DNA of 37,131 nucleotides, from contig JBFWMT010000022.1 in NCBI GenBank assembly GCA_050251415.1, forward strand, positions 1-37,131, given 5' to 3'. This stretch comes from UBA8514 sp050251415. GTDB taxonomy: Bacteria > Bacillota > Clostridia > Lachnospirales > Anaerotignaceae. This document shows positions 1 to 6,406 of the stretch, in pieces. How positions within the stretch are numbered: position 1 is the first letter of the stretch; the number at the start of each line of letters is the position of its first letter. The notes under the pieces were generated by a model that saw nothing but the letters and a program-made list of their open reading frames with translations, made no database searches and had not been told where the DNA came from. A program made the translations under genes and the position numbers.

Positions 1-401
1 TTTGACAAAGGACCTTCAAGACCAAAGCCTGAAATGGAGCCGTAAATGATACGTGGATTGATTTTTTTCATCTCCTAGTAGCTAAAGACAAGCTTTTCCA
101 TTACGCCAACCTTATAATTTTCACAGATAACGTCTGCTGTCTTAATCAGTTCTCTTAAAATGTTTTTGCCCTCTTCTGTACGTAAATCAAGAGTGATACC
201 TTCTTTATTGCGATTTATATAAGCAAAATAGCCGCTAAAATCCTTTTTAAAAGGGCCCCATCCACGGGTTTGGTCCCCCATGGCAGGTCTTTCAATTTTA
301 ATTACCTCAGCACCGTGGTCAGCAAGGTTCATTGTACAAAATGGGCCGCTATAGGCCTGTGTTAGGTCAAGTACTCGAACTCCTTCAAGTGGTCTTCTCA
401 T
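1..401 (-). pseudogene. CaiB/BaiF family CoA-transferase, interrupted by in-frame amber codon, cut by window edge
   Basis: N-terminal part of a family III (CaiB/BaiF, formyl-CoA transferase-like) CoA-transferase, which moves CoA between acyl groups. The start at 401 follows a GGAGG about 8 nt upstream and opens MRRPLEGVRVLDLTQAYSGP, the family N-terminus; GAEVIKIERP and ITLDLRTEEGK are also typical. Residue 109 is TAG (75-77). Beyond it the same frame continues as EMKKINPRIIYGSISGFG to base 3, which is the conserved next segment of the family. The gene is therefore broken by one stop codon and not by a frameshift. The stop sits where the family usually has Glu or Asp, so one base change from GAG, AAG or CAG would create it. 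It lies downstream of the two acl genes in the same direction and probably belonged to their operon, handling CoA for beta-amino acid or acrylyl intermediates (inference). Confidence 0.8.
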
Positions 402-462
402 GTCTTTTTGCCTCCAGATTGAAAAAAATATACGTTTTGTACTGTTTTTTTGTAAAGAAATA

Positions 463-495
463 GCCGCCTTAAAAAATTACAGGATTTAAGACGGC
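463..495 (-). terminator. intercistronic hairpin between acl and the CoA-transferase
   Basis: Eleven-base arms (463-473 and 485-495) pair with one G-U, with an 11-nt loop. On the minus strand the stem is followed by a T-rich but imperfect tract (TATTTCTTT). It could be a weak terminator or an mRNA processing/stability element that lowers expression of the CoA-transferase relative to acl. Confidence 0.45.
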
Positions 496-535
496 ACTCT
501 ATTAACAATAAGCTCTCATAGTGAGGGGTTAGAAC

Positions 536-988
536 TTATCTTGATGTATGCACTGCTTTTTCAAAAGATGGCTCCTGTGGGCCTCTCTGGCAATCCTTGC
601 TGATGTAAAGGCTGCCTGTTGCTGTTGCACAAAGTACAGGCGGCACACAAGCTGTAGCCGCTGTTGAAGCAACGCCAGTCATGTCCATATCTGTTCTGTC
701 GCACATGGTAGCTACTTTGTATGCCTCAAACCTACAGGTGTAAGAGCAGTTGCCTACTTTTTCAATCCAGCCGTGGTATTCCATAAAATCGCCCACATAT
801 ACAGGTGCTGTAAATACAACATCTTTGTAGCCAAGGAAAAGGCTGATGTCGCCGTCTACATAAACCATTAATTCTGTACCTACGTCGCCCCACATGTCAA
901 CAATTCTTGCACCGTTCACAAGTCCGCCTACGTAATGTCCATCTGCGCCTTTCATCATTAAATGATGTACAACTTTTTTGCCTACCAT
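536..988 (-). CDS. acl: beta-alanyl-CoA:ammonia lyase-type hotdog enzyme (copy 1)
   Basis: 150-aa single hotdog-fold protein of the beta-alanyl-CoA / 3-aminobutyryl-CoA ammonia-lyase family, which reversibly removes ammonia from a beta-aminoacyl-CoA to give the enoyl-CoA (acrylyl-CoA from beta-alanyl-CoA). Recognised by VNGARIVDMWGDVGTE, DGDISLFLGY, FTAPVYVGDFMEYHGW and ATGSLYI, very close to what I recall of the Anaerotignum (Clostridium) propionicum Acl enzymes, also about 145 aa. Start at 988 has an AAGGGGG site about 8 nt upstream. It is the second gene of a leftward unit; the neighbouring paralogue (1026-1472) is roughly three-quarters identical by eye, implying a tandem duplication. Substrate could instead be 3-aminobutyryl-CoA (Kal, lysine fermentation); sequence alone does not settle this. 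Confidence 0.83.
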   Translation of the reverse strand: MVGKKVVHHLMMKGADGHYVGGLVNGARIVDMWGDVGTELMVYVDGDISLFLGYKDVVFTAPVYVGDFMEYHGWIEKVGNCSYTCRFEAYKVATMCDRTDMDMTGVASTAATACVPPVLCATATGSLYISKDCQRGPQEPSFEKAVHTSR

Positions 989-1025
989 ATTAATTTCCCC
1001 CTTATTTATCCATATTTATTGTCAA

Positions 1026-1472
1026 TTATTTTTTAACGTGTTCATGTACAAACGCTGGGTCTGTTTCGCCACGCTGTTCTTTTTTACCTATGTAAAGACT
1101 GCCTGTTGCTGTGCCGCAAAGAATTGGTGGCACACAAGCTGTAGCGGCTGTGCTTAAAAGTTCTTCTTCATTATGAAGTCTGTCGCACATGGTAGCTACC
1201 TTGTAAGCTTCAAATTTACAGGTATATGATGTATTGCCTACCTTCTCAATCCATCCATGGTATTCCATAAAATCGCCTACATAAACAGGTGCTGTGAAGT
1301 TAATTTCTTCGTAGCCAAGAAAAAGGCTAATGTCGCCGTCTACCCTTACCATTAATTCTGTTCCTACATCGCCCCAATAATGCACAATTCTTGCACCGTT
1401 CACAAGGCCGCCCACATAATGTCCGTCGCTGCCCTTCATCATAACATGAAGCACTACTTTTTCTCCTATCAT
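1026..1472 (-). CDS. acl: beta-alanyl-CoA:ammonia lyase-type hotdog enzyme (copy 2)
   Basis: 148-aa paralogue of the next gene, same hotdog family and motifs (VNGARIVHYWGDVGTE, DGDISLFLGY, APVYVGDFMEYHGW). The start is set at 1472 (MIGEKVV) because a perfect AAGGAGG lies 8 nt before it and it aligns with the neighbour's N-terminus; an upstream in-frame extension to 1565 has no ribosome site and no family similarity. First gene of the leftward operon, 37 nt ahead of copy 1. It differs mainly in the loop at residues 95-110 (LHNEEELLS in place of TDMDMTGVA), so the copies may differ in substrate or expression. C. propionicum also carries two acl genes (from memory). Confidence 0.83.
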   Translation of the reverse strand: MIGEKVVLHVMMKGSDGHYVGGLVNGARIVHYWGDVGTELMVRVDGDISLFLGYEEINFTAPVYVGDFMEYHGWIEKVGNTSYTCKFEAYKVATMCDRLHNEEELLSTAATACVPPILCGTATGSLYIGKKEQRGETDPAFVHEHVKK

Positions 1473-1681
1473 AGCAATTTCCTCCTTAAAAAATATTCTC
1501 TTTTTGATTTGCTTATGAAAGTACACATGTGTGTGCTTCCCTTTCATGAGATTAGTGTAAGGCATTCTTTAGATAGACAGTCAATAGATGTTTTGAAAAA
1601 GTTGAAGTTATTATTATGTGGAAATGGCAAAACTGACACCACCTATAGGGTTGGTATTTTGCGGTGTGGTACACGGAATAT

Positions 1682-1713
1682 AAAAAAAACAATCACAAAA
1701 TATAGTGATTGTT
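1682..1713 (-). terminator. intrinsic terminator upstream of the acl operon
   Basis: Perfect 9-bp stem (AACAATCAC / GTGATTGTT), 8-nt loop, followed on the minus strand by at least six T. It lies 210 nt before acl copy 2, in acl's own direction, with no coding gene upstream. It either ends a short leftward transcript or acts as a leader attenuator of acl. Confidence 0.7.
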
Positions 1714-1824
1714 AGGGAAATATGTAAATTACATAACGAATTGCGAACTGAATTATAAAATTTTGCTTTTGCGGGTATGATTTTAACTGGAGGGTTTTAT
1801 TAAAAAATATTGCTAAAACAAGTA

Positions 1825-1853
1825 TTGTACTTAGACATTTGCGGTAGTATAAT
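1825..1853 (+). promoter_or_regulatory. promoter of the lipid kinase gene
   Basis: A consensus -10 TATAAT (1848-1853) lies 17 nt after a weak -35 TTGTAC (1825-1830), about 60 nt before the start codon. Confidence 0.55.
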
Positions 1854-1915
1854 CGAGTATAAATTAATTCTACTATTGAAAGAATAAGGCTATAGGTTTA
1901 AGGGAGACGGCAGAA

Positions 1916-2851
1916 ATGACACAAAAAGCACTTTTTGTATTTAACCCTTGCTCGGGCAAGGGGACCATAAAAACAAAATTGTTTGATATTATAGATACGC
2001 TTTCGGTAGCAGGGTATGAAGTAACGGTCTGTCCAACGCAAAAAAGACGGGATGGGTACGAAATTGTACATAAAAAAGGTTCAGCCTATAGTCTTTTAGT
2101 GGTAAGCGGAGGCGATGGAACCCTTAATGAATGTGTAAACGGATTGCTGGAGATACCTGAGGACAAAAGACCTGTTGTCGGGTATATTCCAACGGGAAGT
2201 ACAAATGACTTTGCTTCAACCTTAAAAATACCTAAAAAGCCTTCTGGGGCAGTTAGTAACATAGTAAACGGTAAGGAATTTAAATGTGATGTGGGGCGGT
2301 TTAACCAAAATTGCTTTGTGTATATTGCCGCATTTGGGGCATTTACAGATGTGGCATACGATACCCCGCAGGAAATAAAAAATTATTTGGGGCATATGGC
2401 TTATATACTGGAGGGCATTAAACGGTTGCCTAATATAAAAAGCCATAGACTGCTTATAGAGCATGACGGCGTGGCAGTTGAGGAGGATTTTATTTACGGT
2501 ATGATTTCTAATTCTACCTTTGTTGGTGGTGTAAGAAGCTACCGAAACCACACTGTAGACCTTGCAGATGGGCTTTTTGAATGCGTACTTATACGAGAGC
2601 CGGAAAATGCCATTGATTTGCAGGCAATCATTACAGGTCTTTTAATGCAAGATTTTTCTTTTAAGGCGTTTTATACTTTTAGAGCCCAACGGGTTAATAT
2701 TCAAAGTGAAGAAGTAATGTCATGGACGTTGGACGGAGAATATGGCGGTGACCATAATAAGGTAGAAATAGAAAATTTGCACCAAGCGATGACGATTATG
2801 GTAGGGGAGAAAAAGGCGAAGAAGATAGAGGTATTTAATGCTATTTTATAA
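1916..2851 (+). CDS. diacylglycerol/lipid kinase, YegS/BmrU/DgkB family
   Basis: 311-aa cytoplasmic lipid kinase that phosphorylates diacylglycerol or a related lipid, in membrane phospholipid recycling. The catalytic domain starts with NPCSGKG (residues 10-16), followed by the nucleotide loop SGGDGTLNECVNGL (~65-78) and GYIPTGSTNDFA (~92-103), the diagnostic DAGK_cat signatures. The C-terminal lobe contains WTLDGE, the usual end-of-domain motif. Length is normal for the family. The start is supported by GGGAG about 9 nt upstream. It stands alone, with its own TATAAT promoter, followed by the tRNA promoter. Whether the substrate is diacylglycerol, undecaprenol or another lipid cannot be told. 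Confidence 0.88.
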   Translation: MTQKALFVFNPCSGKGTIKTKLFDIIDTLSVAGYEVTVCPTQKRRDGYEIVHKKGSAYSLLVVSGGDGTLNECVNGLLEIPEDKRPVVGYIPTGSTNDFASTLKIPKKPSGAVSNIVNGKEFKCDVGRFNQNCFVYIAAFGAFTDVAYDTPQEIKNYLGHMAYILEGIKRLPNIKSHRLLIEHDGVAVEEDFIYGMISNSTFVGGVRSYRNHTVDLADGLFECVLIREPENAIDLQAIITGLLMQDFSFKAFYTFRAQRVNIQSEEVMSWTLDGEYGGDHNKVEIENLHQAMTIMVGEKKAKKIEVFNAIL

Positions 2852-2876
2852 AGTTTGAAAAATAAAGAAAAAGTGT

Positions 2877-2906
2877 TTGACAAACATAAGTATTTTATGA
2901 TATACT
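2877..2906 (+). promoter_or_regulatory. tRNA-Ser promoter
   Basis: TTGACA (2877-2882), 18-nt spacer, TATACT (2901-2906); the tRNA begins 31 nt downstream. Confidence 0.75.
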
Positions 2907-2936
2907 ATCGCTTGCAGTAGGTTATGAGGTGCTTAT

Positions 2937-3024
2937 GGAGAAGTACTCAAGTGGCTGAAGAGGTGCCCCTGCTAAGGGTATAGGTCGTTAACGCGGCGCG
3001 AGGGTTCAAATCCCTCCTTCTCCG
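2937..3024 (+). tRNA. tRNA-Ser(GCU)
   Basis: 88-nt class II tRNA with a long variable arm. Acceptor 2937-2943 pairs with 3017-3023 (GGAGAAG / CTTCTCC), discriminator G3024. The anticodon loop reads CTGCTAA, giving anticodon GCU for AGC/AGU serine codons. The T-arm GGGTTCAAATCCC is canonical. CCA is not encoded. It has its own promoter upstream and a terminator directly downstream. Confidence 0.96.
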
Positions 3025-3029
3025 TTGTA

Positions 3030-3060
3030 AAACCGTTGATTTTTCAACGGTTTATTTTTT
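3030..3060 (+). terminator. terminator of tRNA-Ser
   Basis: Ten-base perfect stem (AAACCGTTGA / TCAACGGTTT, 3030-3039 and 3044-3053) with a TTTT loop and then ATTTTTT. Confidence 0.88.
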
Positions 3061-3091
3061 GTGTTGCATTTCGTGTTGCATAAACCGTTAA
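3061..3091 (+). repeat. nonamer direct repeat after the tRNA (possible integration scar)
   Basis: GTGTTGCAT occurs twice (3061-3069 and 3073-3081) immediately after the tRNA terminator, followed by AAACCGTTAA, which echoes the terminator arm. Such repeats beside tRNA genes are often left by integrative elements. No integrase is present. Confidence 0.35.
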
Positions 3092-3190
3092 TTTAAGAAT
3101 TTATAGTGGTCGTTTATCTTTTCATTCACCTTTAAAAATTCATTACTAAATATATGTTGGTAGGTTGATTTTAACAGGTGCCGACTATTT

Positions 3191-3238
3191 TGGCCTAAAA
3201 CCCCCTAAGGAGTAAAATCCCTAGGGGGTTTTAAGCCA
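3191..3238. repeat. long near-perfect inverted repeat
   Basis: Twelve-base perfect core (TAAAACCCCCTA / TAGGGGGTTTTA, 3196-3207 and 3222-3233), extended outward by TGGC/GCCA across one mismatch and inward by GG/CC; loop of about 8 nt. There is no T-tract after it on either strand beyond the TTTT inside the arm. It may be a bidirectional terminator or an element remnant. The surrounding 3092-3289 has nothing else recognisable. Confidence 0.65.
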
Positions 3239-3289
3239 TAGTAACAAATGCCCCGCATTTGAATATTATAAAAAAAAAGGGAGTGCACA

Positions 3290-3685
3290 ATGTATACAAA
3301 AATTATTAATCCGAGGATTACTATTTTTGATGGTGATACAGATGAATTTATTGGAAGTGCGAATTTCACCTTAACGCCAGAATCAGAACAAAGCCTTCTA
3401 CAATTAGTTAATTACAATATTATACCGAAGTCATTAATATTATTGAATCAAAAATTCTACCAGCAATCAACTAAATTTGACCCGCCAACACTGGACCATC
3501 CACAATACCGCAAAGGAATATTGAGGATAATAGTTGCAAGCGCCTATGGGGAGCAGATACCACTGGAAATTCGTTTAAGGTTTGATGCAATTGCTAGAGG
3601 AAACCTTTCAGGGAGTCAGACCTTCTTTGATAGTGTTGAGTACTATAATATAGGTGTGGATTCAAAAGAAGAAGTTTCCTATTAG
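3290..3685 (+). CDS. hypothetical protein
   Basis: 131-aa soluble protein that I do not recognise. No signal peptide, membrane segment or catalytic motif is visible. Composition is ordinary, with alternating hydrophobic residues suggesting beta strands (TKIINPRITIFDG, LEIRLRFDAIARG). The start is supported by GGGAG 5 nt upstream. It sits alone between the tRNA-proximal inverted repeat and a convergent regulator gene. This location, just past a tRNA with repeat scars, suggests acquired DNA (inference). Confidence 0.6.
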   Translation: MYTKIINPRITIFDGDTDEFIGSANFTLTPESEQSLLQLVNYNIIPKSLILLNQKFYQQSTKFDPPTLDHPQYRKGILRIIVASAYGEQIPLEIRLRFDAIARGNLSGSQTFFDSVEYYNIGVDSKEEVSY

Positions 3686-3736
3686 AAGTTGATTAAAGTA
3701 GCGATTAACTTGTGTGCTTTTTTATAATAGGAGTTG

Positions 3737-3783
3737 ACTCTTCATTTTACCTTTTACTGATTATAAAGGGTGAAATGAAGAGT
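3737..3783. repeat. inverted repeat between convergent genes
   Basis: Fifteen-base arms (3737-3751 and 3769-3783) pair with one G-U; the interior CCTTT/AAAGG can extend the stem. It lies between convergent genes and probably acts as a bidirectional terminator, although neither side has a clear T-run. Confidence 0.5.
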
Positions 3784-3798
3784 AGAAACAACCGTTAG

Positions 3799-4500
3799 TT
3801 AAGTATTGTAATTTGTGGAGTTCTTTTTTCGGTTCAGTTTACCCAAATAACGGTAAATGCTAGCTGGAGAACAGGACAGCCTGTCTGCGACCTCGTTTAC
3901 TGCGCCCTTAAGCATGAAAATACCTTTGCTGTTAAGCAAACCAACAATCTCCATTTTTTCATCCTGTGTCAGGCGGTCAGTGGGCACAGAAGAACTGTTC
4001 ATAACCGATAATAATGCCGCATCTGCTGCACTGGCAATGCTACTATAAAAGGTTTCGTCTTCGGTATTTTCTGCTGATAATTGCAAAGCACCTATGCTAA
4101 TGTTTTGTTCTGCATATTCGTCGGGATGGCACAGTGAGAATACCAGCTCAGATAATTGCTGATATCGGCTGTCATCAAAGTTGATGCATAAAAGCCCCAC
4201 CAGTTTGCCATGTTCATCCTTTATATAAAAATTTGAAGAACGAAGTAATCGACCATCAGCGGACAGGCCACGGTGGCTCAAATAGTAGTTCTGTGTTTCA
4301 TAGGTACGTTCCGCAATCGCTTGCATGGCCACGTTTGTTAGTGGAGCACCAATGGTTCTACCACTAATATGACCGTTGGCAATTGCCACAATGGATTGCT
4401 TTTTACCCAAATCATGCAGTGCAATTTCATAGTCTGGCCCTAACGTTCGTCCAAGAAAATCTACTAGCAAGGAATACTGGCGAATCATTTCAGTGGTCAT
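3799..4500 (-). CDS. YheO-like PAS/HTH transcriptional regulator, likely regulator of tryptophan use
   Basis: 233-aa DNA-binding protein of the YheO/DauR type. Residues ~5-115 form the YheO PAS-like sensor domain (LGPDYEIALHDLG, SIVAIANGHISGRTIGAPLT, SSNFYIKDEHGKLVGLLCINFD). Residues ~165-228 form the C-terminal HTH (LTQDEKMEIVGLLNSKGIF, GAVNEVADRLSCSPASIYRYLG). In DauR this architecture controls amino-acid catabolism. It is transcribed divergently from tryptophanase with a shared 331-nt control region, so control of tnaA is the natural inference. Start at 4500 follows AAGGGTGAT. A dyad overlaps its own -35 box (4575-4594), suggesting autoregulation. The effector is unknown. Confidence 0.85.
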   Translation of the reverse strand: MTTEMIRQYSLLVDFLGRTLGPDYEIALHDLGKKQSIVAIANGHISGRTIGAPLTNVAMQAIAERTYETQNYYLSHRGLSADGRLLRSSNFYIKDEHGKLVGLLCINFDDSRYQQLSELVFSLCHPDEYAEQNISIGALQLSAENTEDETFYSSIASAADAALLSVMNSSSVPTDRLTQDEKMEIVGLLNSKGIFMLKGAVNEVADRLSCSPASIYRYLGKLNRKKNSTNYNT

Positions 4501-4550
4501 GGTATATCACCCTTTCCAATCCTCGGCATGAGAAATTAATTTTATTATTA

Positions 4551-4594
4551 AGTATAGTATAAAAGGCTCATTATTGCAATGAAAATTTATTGCA
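4551..4594 (-). promoter_or_regulatory. promoter of the YheO-like regulator with overlapping dyad
   Basis: Minus-strand TTGCAA (4574-4579), 17-nt spacer, TATACT (4551-4556). The inverted repeat TGCAAT-N8-ATTGCA (4575-4580 / 4589-4594) overlaps the -35 box, a plausible operator. Confidence 0.6.
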
Positions 4595-4676
4595 TATTTC
4601 CTTTCGTGTTAGTGTATTATAAATAATAATACAAATAGTTATATGAAAATTTAGTAACATTTATACAAATAATAAT

Positions 4677-4705
4677 TTGACAAATTATTATTACGATGAT
4701 AAAAT
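4677..4705 (+). promoter_or_regulatory. tryptophanase promoter
   Basis: TTGACA (4677-4682), 17-nt spacer, TAAAAT (4700-4705). This predicts a start near 4712 and a 120-nt leader. Confidence 0.75.
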
Positions 4706-4730
4706 TGTATCATTATTAGGAAATTACTTT

Positions 4731-4799
4731 TACCACTTTCCTTTTGGTTACTGCCGACCGCTAACCTTGTAAGCACAAGCTTTCAAGGAAACCGGGGTA
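4731..4799 (+). ncRNA. candidate structured leader RNA of tryptophanase mRNA (three-helix junction)
   Basis: A compact fold in the 5' leader. P1 pairs TTTCCTT (4737-4743) with AAGGAAA (4785-4791), extended by TACC/GGTA (4731-4734 / 4796-4799). P2 is GGTTA/TAACC (4746-4750 / 4762-4766) with the GC-rich loop CTGCCGACCGC. P3 is CTTGT/ACAAG (4766-4770 / 4775-4779) with loop AAGC, sharing one base with P2. The element is markedly more GC-rich than its surroundings. I see no TnaC-like leader peptide with a Trp codon. It matches no riboswitch class I can recall. The ribosome site (4820-4824) lies 20 nt further on. Confidence 0.45.
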
Positions 4800-4831
4800 T
4801 CAATATATTATAAAAATATGGAGGTATTATT

Positions 4832-6223
4832 ATGGCAATTAAGTATGTTCCTGAACCTTTCCGAATCAAGATGGTCGAACCTTTGACTATGATGACAAGA
4901 GCAGAGAGAGAGGAAGCAATCAAGCGTGCAGATTACAATATGTTCCGTCTTAAGGGTAGTGAGTGTTACATTGACTTGCTGACAGACAGCGGCACAAACG
5001 CAATGAGCGATAAGCAATGGGCTGGCATGATGCAGGGTGACGAAGCTTACGCAGGTGCATCTAGCTACTACAAGTTCGTGGATGCAGGTAAGGATATTTT
5101 TGGCTACGGCTATATCCAGCCTGTTCATCAGGGGCGTGCGGCAGAGAAGGTTCTTTTCCCTACGTTCCTTTCACAAGGCAAGTATGCCATCTCTAATATG
5201 TTCTTTGACACCACTCGTGCACATGTTATTTTAGCAGGCGCAAGACCTATTGATTGTTGCTGTGAAGAGGGTAAAAATCCATCTTTACGTGCAAAATTTA
5301 AGGGCAACATGGACGTAAAGAAGATGGAAGAAATTATAAACGAAAAAGGTGCTGAAAACATCGGATTGGTTGTAATGACCATCACTAACAACTCCGCTGG
5401 CGGTCAGCCAGTTTCAATGCAAAACATGAGAGAAGTGTCCGAGGTATGTAAAAAATACAACATCCCTCTTGATATTGACGCTGCTCGTTATGCCGAAAAC
5501 GCTTATTTTGTTAAGAGAGACGAAGAAGAGTGCAAGGATATGTCCATCAAGGAGATTGTTCATAAAATGTTCTCCTATGCAGATATGTGCACAATGTCTG
5601 CTAAAAAAGACACCATTGTGAACATGGGCGGTATGATTGGTATTAAGGATGCAGAATCTCCTTTGATTTTGAAAATTAAAGCAAACTGCATTAGCTTTGA
5701 AGGCTTTTATACATATGGCGGTTTGAATGGTCGTGACTTAGAAGCGTTAGCTATTGGTTTGTATGAAGGTATCGATGAGAACTATCTGAAGTATAGAATT
5801 GGTCAGATGGAATATTTGGCTTCTCGCTTGGATGATGCAGGTATTGCATATCAAGCACCTATCGGAGGACATGGCCCATTCATCGATGCAGCACAGATTT
5901 ATCCACATATTCCTTACTATGAATTCCCAGGTCAGGTTTTGGCTATCGAATTATATAAGGAAGCTGGAATCCGTACTTGTGATATAGGCTCATACATGTT
6001 GGGTAACGACCCTGACACTGGCAAGCAGTTGCATTCAGACAACGAGTTTACTCGTTTAGCAATTCCTCGTCGTGTTTACACTCAGTCTCACATCGACGTT
6101 ATGGCAGATGCACTGATTGAAGTTAGAGACCGCGCAAAGGAAGTTCGCCATGGCTACAAAATTACTTGGGAGCCACCTATCCTGCGTCACTTCCAAGCAT
6201 CATTGGCGCCAGTTGAAGATTAA
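4832..6223 (+). CDS. tnaA: tryptophanase
   Basis: 463-aa PLP enzyme that cleaves L-tryptophan to indole, pyruvate and ammonia. TnaA and tyrosine phenol-lyase share this fold, but three positions favour TnaA: D126 in FFDTT (Thr in TPL), I385 in CDIGSY (the phenol-binding Arg in TPL) and H453 in LRHF (Phe in TPL). The PLP lysine is K259 in TMSAKKD; TDSGTNAMSDKQWAGMM, GDEAYAG and NNSAGGQPVSM are family hallmarks. Length equals E. coli TnaA. Start at 4832 has GGAGG 7 nt upstream. It is followed by a strong terminator and then the symporter gene. Control is likely by the divergent YheO-like regulator and perhaps the structured leader. Confidence 0.94.
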   Translation: MAIKYVPEPFRIKMVEPLTMMTRAEREEAIKRADYNMFRLKGSECYIDLLTDSGTNAMSDKQWAGMMQGDEAYAGASSYYKFVDAGKDIFGYGYIQPVHQGRAAEKVLFPTFLSQGKYAISNMFFDTTRAHVILAGARPIDCCCEEGKNPSLRAKFKGNMDVKKMEEIINEKGAENIGLVVMTITNNSAGGQPVSMQNMREVSEVCKKYNIPLDIDAARYAENAYFVKRDEEECKDMSIKEIVHKMFSYADMCTMSAKKDTIVNMGGMIGIKDAESPLILKIKANCISFEGFYTYGGLNGRDLEALAIGLYEGIDENYLKYRIGQMEYLASRLDDAGIAYQAPIGGHGPFIDAAQIYPHIPYYEFPGQVLAIELYKEAGIRTCDIGSYMLGNDPDTGKQLHSDNEFTRLAIPRRVYTQSHIDVMADALIEVRDRAKEVRHGYKITWEPPILRHFQASLAPVED

Positions 6224-6327
6224 TAGAAATCAAAGAAGAACTAATTACATTAAAATCCGTACTTAAATGAAAACTTTACACACTTTTTAAAGCAAAACAA
6301 GACTGTCTTAGCAATGTTAATAAATGC

Positions 6328-6366
6328 AAGCGGCTTTTTCGGTGAAGCCGAAAAAGCCGCTTTTTA
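6328..6366 (+). terminator. terminator between tnaA and the symporter gene
   Basis: Thirteen-base perfect stem (GCGGCTTTTTCGG, 6330-6342, with 6348-6360), loop TGAAG, then six T. Symporter expression from the tnaA promoter would depend on read-through. Confidence 0.92.
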
Positions 6367-6406
6367 CATTACCCCCAACCTGATATGATTGAATGGAGGA
6401 ATAAAG

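Larger units (their letters stand above)
1473..1915. other. intergenic region between divergent acl operon and lipid kinase
   Basis: 443 nt without a convincing gene. It holds the kinase promoter (1825-1853), a minus-strand intrinsic terminator (1682-1713), and a weak minus-strand promoter candidate for acl (TTGACT at 1579-1584; the best -10, TACACT at 1554-1559, is 19 nt away). Small ORFs here overlap acl or lack ribosome sites. Confidence 0.6.

Noticed and set aside
75..77. Pyrrolysine or general amber recoding
   Set aside because: Three other genes in the window end in TAG, and the amber falls at a variable Glu/Asp position with no sign of recoding machinery here.
1380..1715. 111-aa plus-strand ORF
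   Set aside because: Overlaps the well-supported acl gene in antisense; no ribosome site or recognisable domain.
4712..4831. TnaC-like leader peptide
   Set aside because: No start codon with a ribosome site and no Trp codon in a short frame in the leader.
4832..6223. Tyrosine phenol-lyase instead of tryptophanase
   Set aside because: Residues at the three discriminating sites (Asp126, Ile385, His453) are those of tryptophanase.
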